In this document: one piece after another, positions 34,842 through 43,248 of the stretch
How positions within the stretch are numbered: the first letter of the stretch is position 1
Layout of the letters: every line of letters starts with the position of its first letter
From: CALIZF01 sp046292445
GTDB taxonomy: Bacteria; Pseudomonadota; Alphaproteobacteria; Rhodobacterales; Rhodobacteraceae
DNA length: 64,000 nucleotides
Assembly: GCA_046292445.1 (NCBI GenBank)
Contig: JBKBQT010000018.1
Coordinates: 1 to 64,000, forward strand
Reading direction: 5' to 3'
The notes under the pieces: generated by a model
The model's input: the letters and a program-made list of their open reading frames with translations, nothing else
The model's database searches: none
What the model was told of the DNA's origin: nothing
Translations under genes and position numbers: made by a program

Positions 34842-35753
34842 ATGCAGATCATCGGACCGGAGGCGGAACGGCACCTGACATGGGCGGGCCTGACGGATGC
34901 GCTCGAGGCCGGGCATGCCCGCCCGCGCGCGGCGATCGGCGATACGCTGCTGTCGCGGGGGGCGGACCGGCTGTTGTCGCGGGCGGCCTGGATCGACGGG
35001 ATGGGCATGCTGGTCAAGTCGGCGCCGATCATGCCGGGCAATGCCGCCCGGGGCCTGCCGACGGTGAACGGGGCGGTGACGCTGTTCGACGATGCGACGG
35101 GGGTGCTCTCGGCGCTGATCGACTTCCACCTTGTGACCAAATGGAAGACGGCCGGCGACAGCCTTCTGTCCGCCAAGCGGCTGGCACGGGCGGATGCGCG
35201 GGATTTCCTGATCGTCGGGGCGGGCACCGTCGGCCGGTCGATGATCGAGGCTTACCGGAGTCACTGGCCCGAGGCGCGCTTCGCCGTCTGGAACCGCACG
35301 CCCGAGGGCGCGGCGCGGCTGGCGGCCGAGGTGCCGGGGGTTGCGATCGCGGGCGATCTCGAGGCGGCGGTGCGCGCCGCCGATGTGATCGCCACGGCGA
35401 CGATGGCGAGCGAGCCGCTGATCCGGGGCGACTGGCTGCGCCCCGGCCAGCATATCGACCTCATCGGCGCCTATACCCGCGACATGCGCGAGGCGGATGA
35501 TGCCGTCCTTGCGCGCGGATCGCTCTATGTGGACTGCCGCGAGACGACGATCGCGCATATCGGCGACCTGACCGGCCCGCTGATGCGCGGGGTGATTTCC
35601 GAGGCCGACATCCTCGCCGATTTCTACGACATCCCCGAGGGCCTCTACCGCCGGCGCAGCGCGGAAGAGATCACGGTGGCCAAGAACGGCGGCGGCGCGC
35701 ATCTCGATCTGATGACGGCCGTCTATATCCGCGATGCGGTGGCGGCGGCGTGA
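34842..35753 (+). CDS. Ornithine cyclodeaminase / mu-crystallin family protein
   Basis: A 303-residue NAD(P)-dependent enzyme of the OCD/mu-crystallin family. The substrate-facing N-terminal part has SAPIMPGNAARGLPTVNGAVTLFDD and TKWKTAGDSLLSAKRLAR; the Rossmann fold starts DFLIVGAGTVGRSMIEAY near residue 123; the acidic LIGAYTRDMREADD site near residue 210 follows. Members act as cyclodeaminases, alanine dehydrogenases or imine reductases, so the reaction is open. It overlaps the hydrolase start by four bases and shares the putative operon with transporters that could carry its substrate. Confidence 0.9.
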   Translation: MQIIGPEAERHLTWAGLTDALEAGHARPRAAIGDTLLSRGADRLLSRAAWIDGMGMLVKSAPIMPGNAARGLPTVNGAVTLFDDATGVLSALIDFHLVTKWKTAGDSLLSAKRLARADARDFLIVGAGTVGRSMIEAYRSHWPEARFAVWNRTPEGAARLAAEVPGVAIAGDLEAAVRAADVIATATMASEPLIRGDWLRPGQHIDLIGAYTRDMREADDAVLARGSLYVDCRETTIAHIGDLTGPLMRGVISEADILADFYDIPEGLYRRRSAEEITVAKNGGGAHLDLMTAVYIRDAVAAA

Positions 35754-36670
35754 TCGTCGAGGCCGTCGCCCTTGCCGCGGCCGCCGGCGCGCTCGCGCCG
35801 CTGGCCGAGGCGCGGCGCAGGCCGGTCGCGCGGCTGCGCGGTGAGGCCGATGGGGTGATGATCGACACGCCCGGCGGGGCCACGCATCTGCGCCGGTTCG
35901 GGCCGGCGCGCGGGCCGGCGGCATTGCTGATCCATGGGCTGACAACCCCGTCCTATGTCTGGCTGCCCATTGCCCGGCACCTTTCCGCGTGCGGCCATCG
36001 GGTGATCGCGCCCGATCTCTGGGGCCGCGGCCTGTCGGACCGCCCGGCGGGGGCGCAGGATGCCGCGTTCTTCCTGCGCCAGATCGAGGCGGTGGCCGAG
36101 GCGGAGCAGGCTGGCGGCGCCATGCTCGTGGTCGGCTATTCGATGGGCGGGGCAATCGCGACCGCGCTTGCCGACGCCTGTCCGGCGCGGGTCGGGCGGC
36201 TGGTGCTGCTGGCGCCGGCCGGGCTCGGGCACGATCTTGGCCGGTTCGCCGCGGCCTGCGCGCGCACGCCGGTGCTGGGCGACTGGGCGGCGCGGGTGCT
36301 GGGCGGCGCCGTCTGGCGCCGGGGTATTGCGCGGGGGGCGCCGCTGCATCCCGACCTGCCCGACCTTGCCCAGCGGCAGGCCGCCGAGGCGGACGTGCGC
36401 GGCAGCCTTCCGGCATGGCTGGCGGCGCAGCGCGGGATCCTGTCGGTGGACATGGCGGCGGCGCACCGCCGCATCGCCGCCGCAGGGCTGCCCACCCTTG
36501 CCGTCTGGGGGCGGCAGGACCGGATCATCCCGCTGGCGGCCATGGGCCGGCTGGCCGAGGCGAACCGGGCCGCACAGCAGGTGGTGCTGGAGGGCGCCGG
36601 CCACGCCCTGCCCGTCAGCCATGCCGGGGCGGTCTGCGGCGCCCTTGACGCCTTTCTCGGTGCTGCCTGA
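35750..36670 (+). CDS. Alpha/beta hydrolase (GTG start)
   Basis: A 306-residue alpha/beta hydrolase. HGLTTPSYVW forms the oxyanion loop, GYSMGGAIATAL the nucleophile elbow (Ser near residue 132), WGRQDRIIP carries the acid and GAGHALPVSH the catalytic His. The GTG at 35750 lies inside the stop of the preceding gene; the first ~20 residues are hydrophobic and may be a membrane anchor. It ends the five-gene plus-strand run. Ester or lactone hydrolysis is likely, substrate unknown. Confidence 0.85.
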   Translation: MIVEAVALAAAAGALAPLAEARRRPVARLRGEADGVMIDTPGGATHLRRFGPARGPAALLIHGLTTPSYVWLPIARHLSACGHRVIAPDLWGRGLSDRPAGAQDAAFFLRQIEAVAEAEQAGGAMLVVGYSMGGAIATALADACPARVGRLVLLAPAGLGHDLGRFAAACARTPVLGDWAARVLGGAVWRRGIARGAPLHPDLPDLAQRQAAEADVRGSLPAWLAAQRGILSVDMAAAHRRIAAAGLPTLAVWGRQDRIIPLAAMGRLAEANRAAQQVVLEGAGHALPVSHAGAVCGALDAFLGAA

Positions 36671-36732
36671 CGGCCGGTATCGCCCGCCGCCACCCGACCG
36701 CGCCGGACCGGGGGGGGGCGGGCGAGCGGGGA

Positions 36733-36906
36733 TCAGTCCTTCTTCAGCGCGTCCTTCGCCTTGCCGTAGGTCTTCTGCAGCTTGCCCTCGACCTCCTGAA
36801 CCTTGCCCTCGGCTTCAAGCGACGTGTTGCCGGTGATCTCGCCGACCTTGGCCTTCACCGACCCTGCGGCCTGCTTGACCGTTCCCTTGATGCGATCCTT
36901 GTCCAT
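36733..36906 (-). CDS. CsbD-like small stress protein
   Basis: A 57-residue gene: the reverse strand encodes MDKDRIKGTVKQAAGSVKAK, then VGEITGNTSLEAEGKVQEVE and ends KLQKTYGKAKDALKKD. This is the CsbD fold pattern (a G-KVKEKVGE-like helix followed by EGK-QEAEGK). AGGAG lies 11-15 bases ahead of the ATG. CsbD proteins are highly expressed in general stress in many bacteria, but their mechanism is unknown. The gene stands alone and is convergent with the hydrolase. Confidence 0.93.
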   Translation of the reverse strand: MDKDRIKGTVKQAAGSVKAKVGEITGNTSLEAEGKVQEVEGKLQKTYGKAKDALKKD

Positions 36907-37042
36907 GCCTTGCCGCTCCTGTCCCGATTGATGACCCGCGGCGCTGCGCCGCCGTCAGGACCGCAGCCTCGCCGCAGTCGGCCCGCGCATGGCTAACCTC
37001 GGTCAGTCAGGGCCGGCCTTTCCCGCGCCGCGCGGCGCAGGG

Positions 37043-38257
37043 CTAGCCGCCGCTGCGCCGGCGCGCCGCGACCTCGACGGCGACCTCCACGGAAAAGCCC
37101 ACGGTCGATTCGTCGGCATACATCGCGCCCACGCCGAAATCCCGCCGGTCGAGGGTGACCTGTCCCGCCATCCGTGCCGCGTCGCCGTCGAGTGCAAGCG
37201 TGAAGGGCAGACGGACAGGGACGGTCTGCCCGCGCAGCGTAAGCTGCCCATCCGCGACATAGCCGCCGTCGGGGCCCGGCAGGATCGCGGCCTCGAACAG
37301 CGCGAGCGGGTGGGCGCCGGCGTCGAGGAACTGCGGCGCGAGCGCCTCGGCCGTGACGGCGCCGATCGTCAGGCTCGCCACATCGACCTCGACCCGCACC
37401 GTGCCGTGACGGCCCGCGACCGGTTCGGGGGAAAAGGCAATGTCCGCGTTCCACCGGCCGAACCGGCCCGACACGCGGTCGCGGATCTGCGTGACCGCGA
37501 TGGCGATCGCGCCGTCCTCCACCGCCCATTCGCCGCGCCCCGGCCCCAGCGCCGCCTCGGCCACCGGCACGTTCCGCGGCAGTGCGAGCGCGGCGGCGAT
37601 CACCGCGGCCCAGAGCGCAAGTGCCGGCAGCGCCCGGCCAGCAAGGCTGCCCTTGGCCGCCGTCGGCGCATCCCGAACGGGCCCGCCGGTCATCCGGCGC
37701 AAGGTGTCGTCCCCGTCGCGCCAGTGGTGCAGCAGGGCCCCCGCGACATGGGCGAGCGCGAGGAGGCCGAGCACCTTGGTCGCCAGCCCGTGCATCGCGC
37801 CGAAGACGGCCGAGAGCGCGGGATCCTGCGGCAGGGGCGCGAGCGTCTGGGGAAAGGGCCACCAGATCGGCGCAAAGCCCGCGCTCGTCGCATGGTGCAG
37901 CCAGCCCGACAGAGGCACCAGCACGAGCGCGGCGTAAAGCGCCCAGTGCACCACGCCCGCGATCCAGCGCTGCGCAGCCGGGTGGCTGGCCAGCGGCGCC
38001 GGCGCCGGCGCCCGCATCGCCCAGCCGATCCGCACCAGCGCCAGCAGCAGCACGACCATCCCCAGCGTCTTGTGCGTGCTGAAAAGCGCCGCCTTGACGG
38101 CGAAGGCCGCGCCCGTGTCCAGCGGCCAGGCCTTGGCCGCAAGCCCGAGGGCCATCATCACGAGGATCAGCACCGCGACGGCCCAGTGCAGCGCACGGGA
38201 AACGGCGCCATAGGCCGCAGGTCGGCCCTCGGCACCGGGCAGCATTTCGGTCTTCAT
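37043..38257 (-). CDS. Cytochrome b561 - YceI fusion protein
   Basis: A 404-residue fusion. Residues about 15-190 form a four-span cytochrome b561: SRALHWAVAVLILVMMALGL, STHKTLGMVVLLLALVRIGWAMR, VVHWALYAALVLVPLSGWLHHATS and AMHGLATKVLGLLALAHVAGALLHHW carry the haem-ligating His residues. A further span (about 207-225) leads into a C-terminal YceI domain (about 235-400; GRFGRWNADIAFSPE, ALFEAAILPG, DRRDFGVG), a lipocalin-like barrel binding isoprenoid quinone-type lipids. So a membrane haem unit is tethered to a periplasmic lipid carrier. It is divergent from a free YceI gene 286 bases away. Confidence 0.92.
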   Translation of the reverse strand: MKTEMLPGAEGRPAAYGAVSRALHWAVAVLILVMMALGLAAKAWPLDTGAAFAVKAALFSTHKTLGMVVLLLALVRIGWAMRAPAPAPLASHPAAQRWIAGVVHWALYAALVLVPLSGWLHHATSAGFAPIWWPFPQTLAPLPQDPALSAVFGAMHGLATKVLGLLALAHVAGALLHHWRDGDDTLRRMTGGPVRDAPTAAKGSLAGRALPALALWAAVIAAALALPRNVPVAEAALGPGRGEWAVEDGAIAIAVTQIRDRVSGRFGRWNADIAFSPEPVAGRHGTVRVEVDVASLTIGAVTAEALAPQFLDAGAHPLALFEAAILPGPDGGYVADGQLTLRGQTVPVRLPFTLALDGDAARMAGQVTLDRRDFGVGAMYADESTVGFSVEVAVEVAARRRSGG

Positions 38258-38399
38258 CCGTCTGTCCTCGCGTGGCTTGCCATGCCGCCGTCGCTCTACC
38301 CCGCAGCCGCCGCCCCCCGCAAGGCGCCGGACGGCGGCAAGGCCGCACCGGCCCTGTTCGGTCCTTCACAGACCCGCACAAAGACGTTGCACGAATTTC

Positions 38400-38411
38400 T
38401 TAGCTCGCTAA
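38400..38411. promoter_or_regulatory. Dyad TTAGCTCGCTAA between b561-YceI and yceI
   Basis: TTAGC and GCTAA flank TC in the divergent spacer, 142 bases before the b561-YceI ATG and 132 before the yceI ATG. The size fits a MarR/TetR-class half-site pair. No known regulator can be assigned. Confidence 0.35.
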
Positions 38412-38543
38412 CGTTTTCCCGTGCCGCAACCACGGGACGAACCCGACCGACACAATGGACTGGCACACCCTGCCGCGCGGGCGCCGACCGGCGCACGGCC
38501 CGGCCGGACCATTGAAACGACAGCTTCCCAGGGAGGAGCCCAG

Positions 38544-39164
38544 ATGAACGCCCGCAACACGATAGCCGCCCGCTTCGGCGGCCAGGCGACTGCACTGACA
38601 CTCGTCGCCGCGCTGGCCGTGCCGGCCACCATGGCGCAGGCCGAGCCGCGCGCGCTCGAGGTCGATCTCGAACACACGTCGGTGCACTGGTCCATCGGCC
38701 ATGGCGGCTTTTCCCAGATCGTCGGACAGTTCCGCCAGATCAACGGCGTAACCGTGACCTTCGACCCCGACAATGTCGCCAACAGCAGCGTCAGCGCGGT
38801 GATCGAAGCGGCCAGTCTGGATTCGAACCACTACTTCCGCGACAACTACACCCGCTCGCCGGCCTTTCTCGACGTGATCAACCACCCGCGCATCACCTTC
38901 ACCAGCACCGCCGTGGCGAAGACCGGGGACATGACCGGCACGATGACGGGCGATCTGACGCTGCGCGGCGAGACCCGCCCCGTCACCTTCGATGTGACCT
39001 ACAACGGCACCGGCCCGCATCTGAGCGGGCGCTACCAGATCGACGGGTTCACCGCGCGCACCACCATCACCCGCGCCGATTTCGGGATCACCGCCTTCAG
39101 CCCCTGGGTCGGCGACACGGTGGACATCTCGATCCAGATCGAGGGCATCCACAGCCGCCAGTGA
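38544..39164 (+). CDS. yceI: YceI family periplasmic protein
   Basis: A 206-residue exported YceI protein. ATG 38544 has GGGAGGAG six bases ahead and starts a long signal peptide (cleavage near ATMAQA-EP). The barrel shows the family pattern: LDLEHTSVHWSIGHGGFSQI-like opening (VDLEHTSVHWSIGHGG), SLDSNHYFRDNYTRSPAFLDV and FTSTAVAKTGDMTGTMTGDLTLRG. YceI binds polyisoprenoids such as ubiquinone precursors. Paired with the b561-YceI fusion, it could shuttle quinone-like lipid to or from that protein. A strong hairpin follows its stop. Confidence 0.93.
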   Translation: MNARNTIAARFGGQATALTLVAALAVPATMAQAEPRALEVDLEHTSVHWSIGHGGFSQIVGQFRQINGVTVTFDPDNVANSSVSAVIEAASLDSNHYFRDNYTRSPAFLDVINHPRITFTSTAVAKTGDMTGTMTGDLTLRGETRPVTFDVTYNGTGPHLSGRYQIDGFTARTTITRADFGITAFSPWVGDTVDISIQIEGIHSRQ

Positions 39165-39170
39165 TCGCCT

Positions 39171-39197
39171 CGGGGGGCGCCGGGACGGCGCCCCCCG
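39171..39197. terminator. Hairpin between convergent yceI and dctM
   Basis: An 11-bp perfect stem (39171-39181 with 39187-39197) and a 5-base loop lie exactly between the yceI stop and the dctM stop. It is the boundary of the catabolic island and can serve both strands. Confidence 0.8.
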
Positions 39198-40499
39198 TCA
39201 GTAGAGCACCGAAGGCAGCCAGAGCGCGATGGCCGGAAAGGCGACCAGCAGGCCGATCCCGACCGCATGTGCGGCGAGGAACGGCAGGATGCCGCGATAG
39301 ATCCGCAGCACCGGGATATCGCGGTTCTGCGCCGCGATGACGAAGATGTTCAGCCCCACGGGCGGCGTGATGAGGCCGACCTCCGCCGCCATAAGGACGA
39401 GGATCCCGAACCAGATCGGCGAATAGCCAAGGTCCACCGCCAGCGGGAGGAACACCGGCACGGTGATGAGCACCATCGAGATCGTGTCGAGGAAACAGCC
39501 CAGCACCAGATAGATCGCCACGAGGAACAGCATCACCATCCAGGGCGCCAGCCCCTGCGCGGTGATCCAGGCGCCGAGCGTTGCGGGGATGCGCGACTGC
39601 ACCATGAAATAGCCGAACATCAGCGCGCCGAGGATGATGAAGAACAGGGTTCCCGTGATCGTCACCGTCTCGCGCATCGCCGCGGCAAGGCCGGGCAGGT
39701 CGAGCTGCCGGGTGGCGAAGCCGATCAGGATCGCCAGGAACGCGCCGACCGCCGCGGCCTCGGTCGGCGAGAAGAACCCGGTATAGATGCCCCCCACCGC
39801 GATGCCGAAGATCAGCACCATCTTCCACATGCCCCCGAGCGCCAGAAGCCGTTCCAGCGGGGCAAGGCGGTCGCCCGGCGGCAGATCGCCCGGGTTCAGC
39901 CGCGCGAGCAGCACGATCACCACGACGTGCAGCGCCGCGAGCACGAGCCCGGGCACCAGCGCCGCGGCGAACAGGGCCGGCACGCTGGCCTGCGCGACGA
40001 TGGCATAGACGATCAGCACGATCGACGGCGGGATCAGGATGCCGAGCGTGCCGCCCGAGGCGACGATGCCGGCCGCGACGGAGTCGGCATAGCCGTGGCG
40101 GCGCATCTCGGGGATGGCCACGCGGCTCATGGTCGAGGCGGTGGCGAGCGAGGATCCGCAGATCGCCCCGAAGCCCGCGCAGGCCCCCACGGTCGCCATC
40201 GCCAGCCCGCCGCGAGACCCCGACACGACCGCATTGGCCGCCGCGAACAGCTCGCGGGCGATGGACGTGCGGGCGGCCACCACGCCCATGAGCAGGAAAA
40301 GCGGCACCACCGACAGCGAATAGGCCTGCGCCAGATCGAACGGGGTGGACCCGAACGTCGCCAGCGCCCGGCCCCAGCCGCCGATCGCGGCATAGCCGGT
40401 CACCGCCACGAGCAGCAGCGCCGCCCCGACCGGCACCCGCAGCAGGATCATGCCGATCAGCGCGGCGCAGGCGATCAGCCCGATGACCTGGGGTGTCAT
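39198..40499 (-). CDS. dctM: TRAP transporter large permease subunit DctM
   Basis: A 433-residue polytopic permease of a tripartite ATP-independent periplasmic transporter. Typical DctM segments are LLRVPVGAALLLVAVTGY, VPLFLLMGVVAARTSIARELF, GGTLGILIPPSIVLIVYAIVAQ and VGLITPPVGLNIFVIAAQ. It uses a sodium or proton gradient to import an organic anion delivered by DctP. It is the last gene of the minus-strand TRAP set and follows dctQ by 40 bases. Confidence 0.95.
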   Translation of the reverse strand: MTPQVIGLIACAALIGMILLRVPVGAALLLVAVTGYAAIGGWGRALATFGSTPFDLAQAYSLSVVPLFLLMGVVAARTSIARELFAAANAVVSGSRGGLAMATVGACAGFGAICGSSLATASTMSRVAIPEMRRHGYADSVAAGIVASGGTLGILIPPSIVLIVYAIVAQASVPALFAAALVPGLVLAALHVVVIVLLARLNPGDLPPGDRLAPLERLLALGGMWKMVLIFGIAVGGIYTGFFSPTEAAAVGAFLAILIGFATRQLDLPGLAAAMRETVTITGTLFFIILGALMFGYFMVQSRIPATLGAWITAQGLAPWMVMLFLVAIYLVLGCFLDTISMVLITVPVFLPLAVDLGYSPIWFGILVLMAAEVGLITPPVGLNIFVIAAQNRDIPVLRIYRGILPFLAAHAVGIGLLVAFPAIALWLPSVLY

Positions 40500-40539
40500 G
40501 GCGCGCCTACCCGCCCGCAGTGCGCAGCTGGGGGGCGCG

Positions 40540-41091
40540 TCACCGCGGCGGCTCCGACCCGCCGGGCGCCGGACCGTCGCCCCGGGCATCGCGGATCTCG
40601 TCGGGCAGCGACAGCACCGCGCCGATCGCGGCAAGGCCGAGGCCGACCCAGATCGACACCCAATACCAGAACTTGGGCAGGCCGAGGTCGAGCGTCTTGT
40701 CGCCCCAGTCGAGCGCATCGAAGGCCGGCGTCACCGTTTGCGCGACCATGAGCGCGATGGCCACGACCGCAGCCGCGACCCCGGCTGTCCGCAGCGCGAT
40801 GCGCAGGACCGCCGGCAGGGCGCGGTCGACGAGATCGACCACCACCCAGTCGCGCACCAGCATCGTCACGGCGATCGACAGGAAGATCATCCAGCTCAGC
40901 GAGAATTCGACATAATCGAGCATCCCGAAGATGCGCCATGCCGGATCGATCGCCCGGAGCGTGACATCGGCGACCGTCAGCAGCATCATCCCTGCGAGGC
41001 AGAGCATGGCGACGGTGGAGGCCACCGTCGCCAGACCCCGGATCACCAGCCGGCGCGGGCTCTGCGCCCGCCTGTCAGCAGCCGTCGCCAA
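40540..41091 (-). CDS. dctQ: TRAP transporter small permease subunit DctQ
   Basis: A 183-residue four-span protein with the DctQ features MLLTVADVTLRAI and EFSLSWMIFLSIAVTMLVRDWVVVDLV. The longest frame begins with a TTG at 41091, overlapping the dctP end by 17 bases; a GTG at 41046 would give 168 residues and cannot be excluded. The hydrophilic C-terminal tail is Gly/Pro-rich. Confidence 0.88.
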   Translation of the reverse strand: MATAADRRAQSPRRLVIRGLATVASTVAMLCLAGMMLLTVADVTLRAIDPAWRIFGMLDYVEFSLSWMIFLSIAVTMLVRDWVVVDLVDRALPAVLRIALRTAGVAAAVVAIALMVAQTVTPAFDALDWGDKTLDLGLPKFWYWVSIWVGLGLAAIGAVLSLPDEIRDARGDGPAPGGSEPPR

Positions 41092-42115
41092 CCGGGCCGA
41101 CCTCTGCGATCAGGTCCTGGATCAGCGACAGGACCGCCGAACCCTTAAGCCCCTTGCCGTCGATCTCGGCGATGTAGCGCTGCGTCACGCGGCCACCCGC
41201 CTCGCGCAGGCGGGCGAGTTCGGCCGGCTCCATCTCGATCATCTCGACCCCGGCATTGGCCAGGATGCCCTTGCCGGCCTTGGAGATGCCGTCCCAGATC
41301 GCGCCGATCTCGGCCTCCCGCCCCGTGACCGAATCGCGGATCATCGCCTGAAGGTCGGGCGCAAGCTCGGCCATGCTCGCCGGGTTCATCACCAGCGCGA
41401 AGGTCGAGATATAGGCATCCGCATGCGTCACCGACGCGAGGTGCGGGCCAAGCTGGAAGGCGATCCCCGACCCGCCATAGTCGATCATCACGCCGTCGAT
41501 CGTCCGCTTCTGCAGCCCCTCGGCCATCTCGGTCGGCGGCAGGCCGACGGGCGTCGCGCCAAGTTCCGCGATCAGCTGGCCGACGGCGGCCGAGGCCGGG
41601 CGCAGCGTCTTGCCCTGCAGATCCTCGATCCGGCGCACCGCGCCTTCGGCCATGTGGATCTGGCCCGGCGGATGGGCGAACAGCATCAGCACCTCGACGC
41701 CCCGATGCTCGGCGTCGAGATAGGCCTCGCGCAGGCGCGGGTGGTTGACGACGCGCGTCGCCTGTTCGGCCGAGCAGAACAGGAACGGCATGTTCGACAC
41801 TTCGGTCAGCTCGAACCGGCCCGGGGTGGCGCCGTGCAGCACCCAGGTGATGTCGGCCTGCCGGTTGCGGGCGATGTCATAGTAGCGCGGCGGCGGGCCC
41901 ATCTGCGCGCCGTGCAGGATCTCGAATTCGAGCCGCCCGCCCGAAGCCTCGGTCAGGGCGGCGGCCCAGCCCTCGATCCATTTGGACATCCCGTGCAGCG
42001 GCGTCACATAGGTGGCCACCGTCAGCTTGGTCGTCTGAGCCGCCGCCGTTCCTGCCGCCAGCCCGGCCATGGCCGCCGCGGCGAGCCATCCGCGCAGGCG
42101 CAATCCTGCTGTCAT
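41075..42115 (-). CDS. dctP: TRAP transporter substrate-binding protein DctP
   Basis: A 346-residue periplasmic binding protein with a signal peptide (MTAGLRLRGWLAAAAMAGLAAGTAAA-QTT). The DctP fold shows in LTVATYVTPLHGMSKWIEGWAAALTEASGGRLEFEI and in LQGKTLRPASAAVGQLIAELGATPVGLP, where the conserved Arg that clamps carboxylates sits. Together with DctQM it takes up an organic acid, presumably an aromatic carboxylate given the neighbours; that is inference. Upstream in-frame codons lie in the gdo-dctP gap and are rejected. Confidence 0.93.
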   Translation of the reverse strand: MTAGLRLRGWLAAAAMAGLAAGTAAAQTTKLTVATYVTPLHGMSKWIEGWAAALTEASGGRLEFEILHGAQMGPPPRYYDIARNRQADITWVLHGATPGRFELTEVSNMPFLFCSAEQATRVVNHPRLREAYLDAEHRGVEVLMLFAHPPGQIHMAEGAVRRIEDLQGKTLRPASAAVGQLIAELGATPVGLPPTEMAEGLQKRTIDGVMIDYGGSGIAFQLGPHLASVTHADAYISTFALVMNPASMAELAPDLQAMIRDSVTGREAEIGAIWDGISKAGKGILANAGVEMIEMEPAELARLREAGGRVTQRYIAEIDGKGLKGSAVLSLIQDLIAEVGPVGDGC

Positions 42116-42156
42116 GTCGTTCCTCCCCCTCGTTGCGCAGGCCTCCCGCCCGCAGG

Positions 42157-43200
42157 TCATACCACCGGATTCCGGTCCTCGCGCCAGAACCCGAGCCGTT
42201 GCTGCGCGGCCCGGTCCGAAAAGCTGAACAGCACCGTATCGCACGCCGCCTGCAGGCGCAGCGTCGTCCAGTTCGGGGCCACGATCACATCGCTTGCCGC
42301 AAAGGCGATCTCGGCGCCGCCGACCAGCGCCGTCCCCTCGCCCTCGACCGCGACCAGCACCGTCGCCTCGGTCGACCGCCAGGGCGCGGTCTCGAAACCG
42401 GCCGGCAGAAATTGCAGGAAAGCGGCGATCGTGGGCAGGATATGGCCGCCATCCATCGGGTTGGCATAGGTCATCTTGTAGCCGTGCTGCGGATGCGGCG
42501 TGCCGCTGCGGGATGCCCCCATCAGCGCCGCGCGGCTGCGGTCATAGGGGTAGGACAGGATCGGCGACCACGGGTGCCCGTGCACCTCGCCGTAGGGGCG
42601 CATCCCGCTGCCCCAGCGCGCCACCGACGCATCGTCCGGGCGCAGGATCGGCTGCTGGTCGTCGGGATGTTCCTCGCCGAACGGCGTGCCGAAGAAATTC
42701 ACCATCGGCACGTCGAGCCCGTCGAGCCAGATCATCGGGGCATCGCCGGTGTTTTCGTGGTCGTGCCAGGTCCAGGACGGCGTGGTGATCAGATCGCCCC
42801 GCCGCATCAGGCAGCGCTCGCCCTCGACCGCCGAATAGCCGCCGCCGCTTTCCAGCACGAAGCGCAGCGCACCGGCGGCGTGACGGTGCGCCGGGGCAAC
42901 CTCGCCGGGCATGACCAGTTGCAGGCCGGCAAACAGCGTCTGGCTGATCCCCGGCCGGTCAAGCGCAGGGTTCTTGAGTGCGAGCACCCGCCGCTCGGCC
43001 TCGGCCGCCGAGATGCGCGCACCGGCGTCGAGCAGGAGCGGCCGCATCTCGGCATAGCGCCAGACATGCGGCACGCCGAGCGGCACCGGCGCCTCGCCCA
43101 CGACATCGCCGAGGATCTCCCACAGCGGCAGGGCCGACAGTTCGGCGATGCGCGCATAGGCGGGCGCAAGGGCCGGATGCTTCAAGGACTTGAGTTCCAC
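42157..43200 (-). CDS. Gentisate 1,2-dioxygenase-type bicupin
   Basis: A 347-residue bicupin ring-cleavage enzyme. The N-terminal cupin carries GEVAPAHRHAAGALRFVLESGGGYSAVEGERCLMRRGDLITTPSWTWHDHEN, with the iron-binding His residues; the C-terminal cupin (STEATVLVAVEGEGTALVGG) is diverged. The WLDGLDVPMVNFF stretch and YDRSRAAL/GYKMTYANPMDGG match gentisate and 1-hydroxy-2-naphthoate dioxygenases. Gentisate opening to maleylpyruvate is the best guess. The start is GTG at 43200. A TTGACA-like box (43275-43270) near the end of the upstream hydrolase could give it an internal promoter. Confidence 0.88.
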   Translation of the reverse strand: MELKSLKHPALAPAYARIAELSALPLWEILGDVVGEAPVPLGVPHVWRYAEMRPLLLDAGARISAAEAERRVLALKNPALDRPGISQTLFAGLQLVMPGEVAPAHRHAAGALRFVLESGGGYSAVEGERCLMRRGDLITTPSWTWHDHENTGDAPMIWLDGLDVPMVNFFGTPFGEEHPDDQQPILRPDDASVARWGSGMRPYGEVHGHPWSPILSYPYDRSRAALMGASRSGTPHPQHGYKMTYANPMDGGHILPTIAAFLQFLPAGFETAPWRSTEATVLVAVEGEGTALVGGAEIAFAASDVIVAPNWTTLRLQAACDTVLFSFSDRAAQQRLGFWREDRNPVV

Positions 43201-43248
43201 GGGCGCCCCCCTGCTGGCGCCCCCTGCGGGACGCGACCCTCCGAAAGG

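Noticed and set aside
36681..36724. CGCCCGCC...GGCGGGCG arms between the hydrolase and the CsbD-like gene
   Set aside because: The 28-base loop and a run of G make this likely chance in GC-rich DNA.
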